From CAIYYX01 sp035530135 (GTDB taxonomy: Bacteria > Pseudomonadota > Gammaproteobacteria > Burkholderiales > Rhodocyclaceae), in NCBI GenBank assembly GCA_035530135.1, contig DATKVJ010000121.1:19118-83117 (forward strand): a stretch of DNA of 64,000 nt, read 5' to 3'. The position numbers and the translations under genes are program-made. Positions 63,401 to 64,000 of this stretch are shown piece after piece. Each line of letters begins with the position of its first letter. Positions within the stretch are counted from its first letter, which is position 1. The notes under the pieces are model-generated. The model did not search any database, was not told where the DNA came from, and saw only the letters and a list, made by a program, of their open reading frames with translations.

Positions 63401-63744
63401 GATATCTCCTCAATAAAATCTGACACCAAATATCAGAAGACGATTCTTCTTGTGGGTCTTAATCTATATTTATACTGTCAGCATATTTCATACCAAATTT
63501 TGGGACTGGTCAAATGATTATGATTTGAAATGTTTTATTACCGTTCTCGTATATTTTGCAAATCCGACTGTAAAGAAATTCGGCATTATGCATTGTCACT
63601 TATGGAGTTTCTCAGACAGTTTCATAAAGGCTCTTATGAATTTCCAGCATGGTAGTGACAGGCTCATGTAGCGCGTGCCGGGTGAGAAACTGGTCTCGTG
63701 GCGCAGATGAACGCATGCCGGGAGGCGGAGATGAGGAATCGTGA
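63401..63744. other. AT-rich intergenic stretch
   Basis: 344 bp with no convincing gene. The part 63401-63660 is very AT-rich and probably holds the promoter of the PEP-CTERM-like gene; base composition rises sharply near 63680. Confidence 0.5.
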
Positions 63745-64000
63745 ATTGTTGGCACTGAGGAAAGGTGGAGAAATCTGACGCGGTCGCAGCGTCGGCAAGT
63801 GGCAGCCGATTTTGAAGCGGCTGAGCACAAGGCGGCTTCCGTGGAAGTGATCGAGGACTAGTTGTCAGCGCGGCCAGACTGCCCACATTGCGGCAGCGCT
63901 CAGGTGGTCAGAAATGGCATTGCGGACGACCTGCAGCGGTTCAAATGCCGCGGGTGCGACCGGACGTTCAATGCGCTGACAGGCACGCCGCCGGCCAGGT
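63745..64000 (+). pseudogene. IS1595-type transposase N-terminus, interrupted and cut by window edge
   Basis: The frame from 63862 encodes a zinc ribbon, CPHCGSAQVVRNGIADDLQR with FKCRGCDRTF, then NALTGTP, typical of IS1595-family transposases. Upstream in the same frame LTRSQRRQVAADFEAAEH resembles the usual N-terminal helix, but a TAG at 63859 and a TGA near 63742 break it. Either the gene is degraded or the protein starts after the stop. Confidence 0.65.

Noticed and set aside
63450..63671. 73-residue plus-strand frame in the AT-rich gap
   Set aside because: AT-rich random-looking sequence with no ribosome site; aromatic-rich content follows base composition.

Overview
The window looks like a chromosomal segment of a GC-rich betaproteobacterium, most likely of the Rhodocyclales or a nearby respiratory lineage. 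The basis is gene content: a Ccm system I operon, metK-ahcY-metF with an SAH riboswitch, ruvC-ruvA-ruvB next to tol-pal-queE-queC, dapF-DUF484-xerC, and a PEP-CTERM-like protein. The taxonomic placement is inference; no rRNA is present.

Region 1 (1-26.8 kb) is an electron-transfer island. It opens with the 3' part of a molybdopterin oxidoreductase gene, followed by a seven-haem cytochrome (NapC-like part joined to two class I cytochrome c domains), an unknown protein and a ferredoxin with an internal twin-arginine motif. A complete ccmABCDEFGHI operon on the minus strand would supply haem attachment. Two tandem paralogous modules follow on the minus strand, each encoding a monohaem cytochrome c, a decahaem MtrA/MtoA/DmsE-type cytochrome and an MtrB/PioB-type porin; one also has a tetrahaem NapC/CymA-like quinol dehydrogenase. 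Next come an AraC-type regulator, a large nine-haem plus cytochrome b fusion with the layout of Geobacter CbcL, a HemG-type protoporphyrinogen oxidase, two tiny membrane proteins and a dihaem cytochrome c. FNR/ANR-type boxes (TTGAT-N4-ATCAA and close variants) lie upstream of both monohaem cytochrome genes, the CbcL-like gene and the dihaem gene, suggesting one oxygen-responsive regulon. The working model is two quinone-linked inner-membrane entry points (NapC/CymA-like and CbcL-like), periplasmic carriers and two porin-cytochrome conduits through the outer membrane. No outer-surface MtrC/OmcA cytochrome is encoded here.

Region 2 (26.8-54 kb) is mostly housekeeping: an MFS transporter, a flavin reductase, purT, a TusE/DsrC-like protein, mutY, rapZ, xerC, DUF484, dapF, two LpxL-type acyltransferases, a FapA-domain protein, metK, an SAH riboswitch with ahcY, a small holin-like membrane protein, metF, yebC, ruvC (with a duplicated 5' fragment just upstream), ruvA, ruvB, ybgC-tolQRAB-pal-cpoB, queE, queC and a YeeE/YedE transporter. 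A roughly 90-100 bp repeat family sits in the gaps before ccmC, before ruvA and, as an inverted pair, between tolQ and tolR.

Region 3 (54.0-62.6 kb) has two tRNA-Lys genes, the second used as the attachment site of an approximately 8.4 kb integrative element bounded by 50-bp identical repeats. The element carries an integrase, an AlpA-like small DNA-binding protein, a RepA-type ATPase in an overlapping operon, an iteron-like repeat patch and cargo of SHOCT, HNH, NYN and helix-hairpin-helix-like proteins.

Region 4 (62.6-64 kb) holds a PEP-CTERM-like secreted protein, an AT-rich gap and the start of an interrupted IS1595-type transposase gene cut by the window edge.
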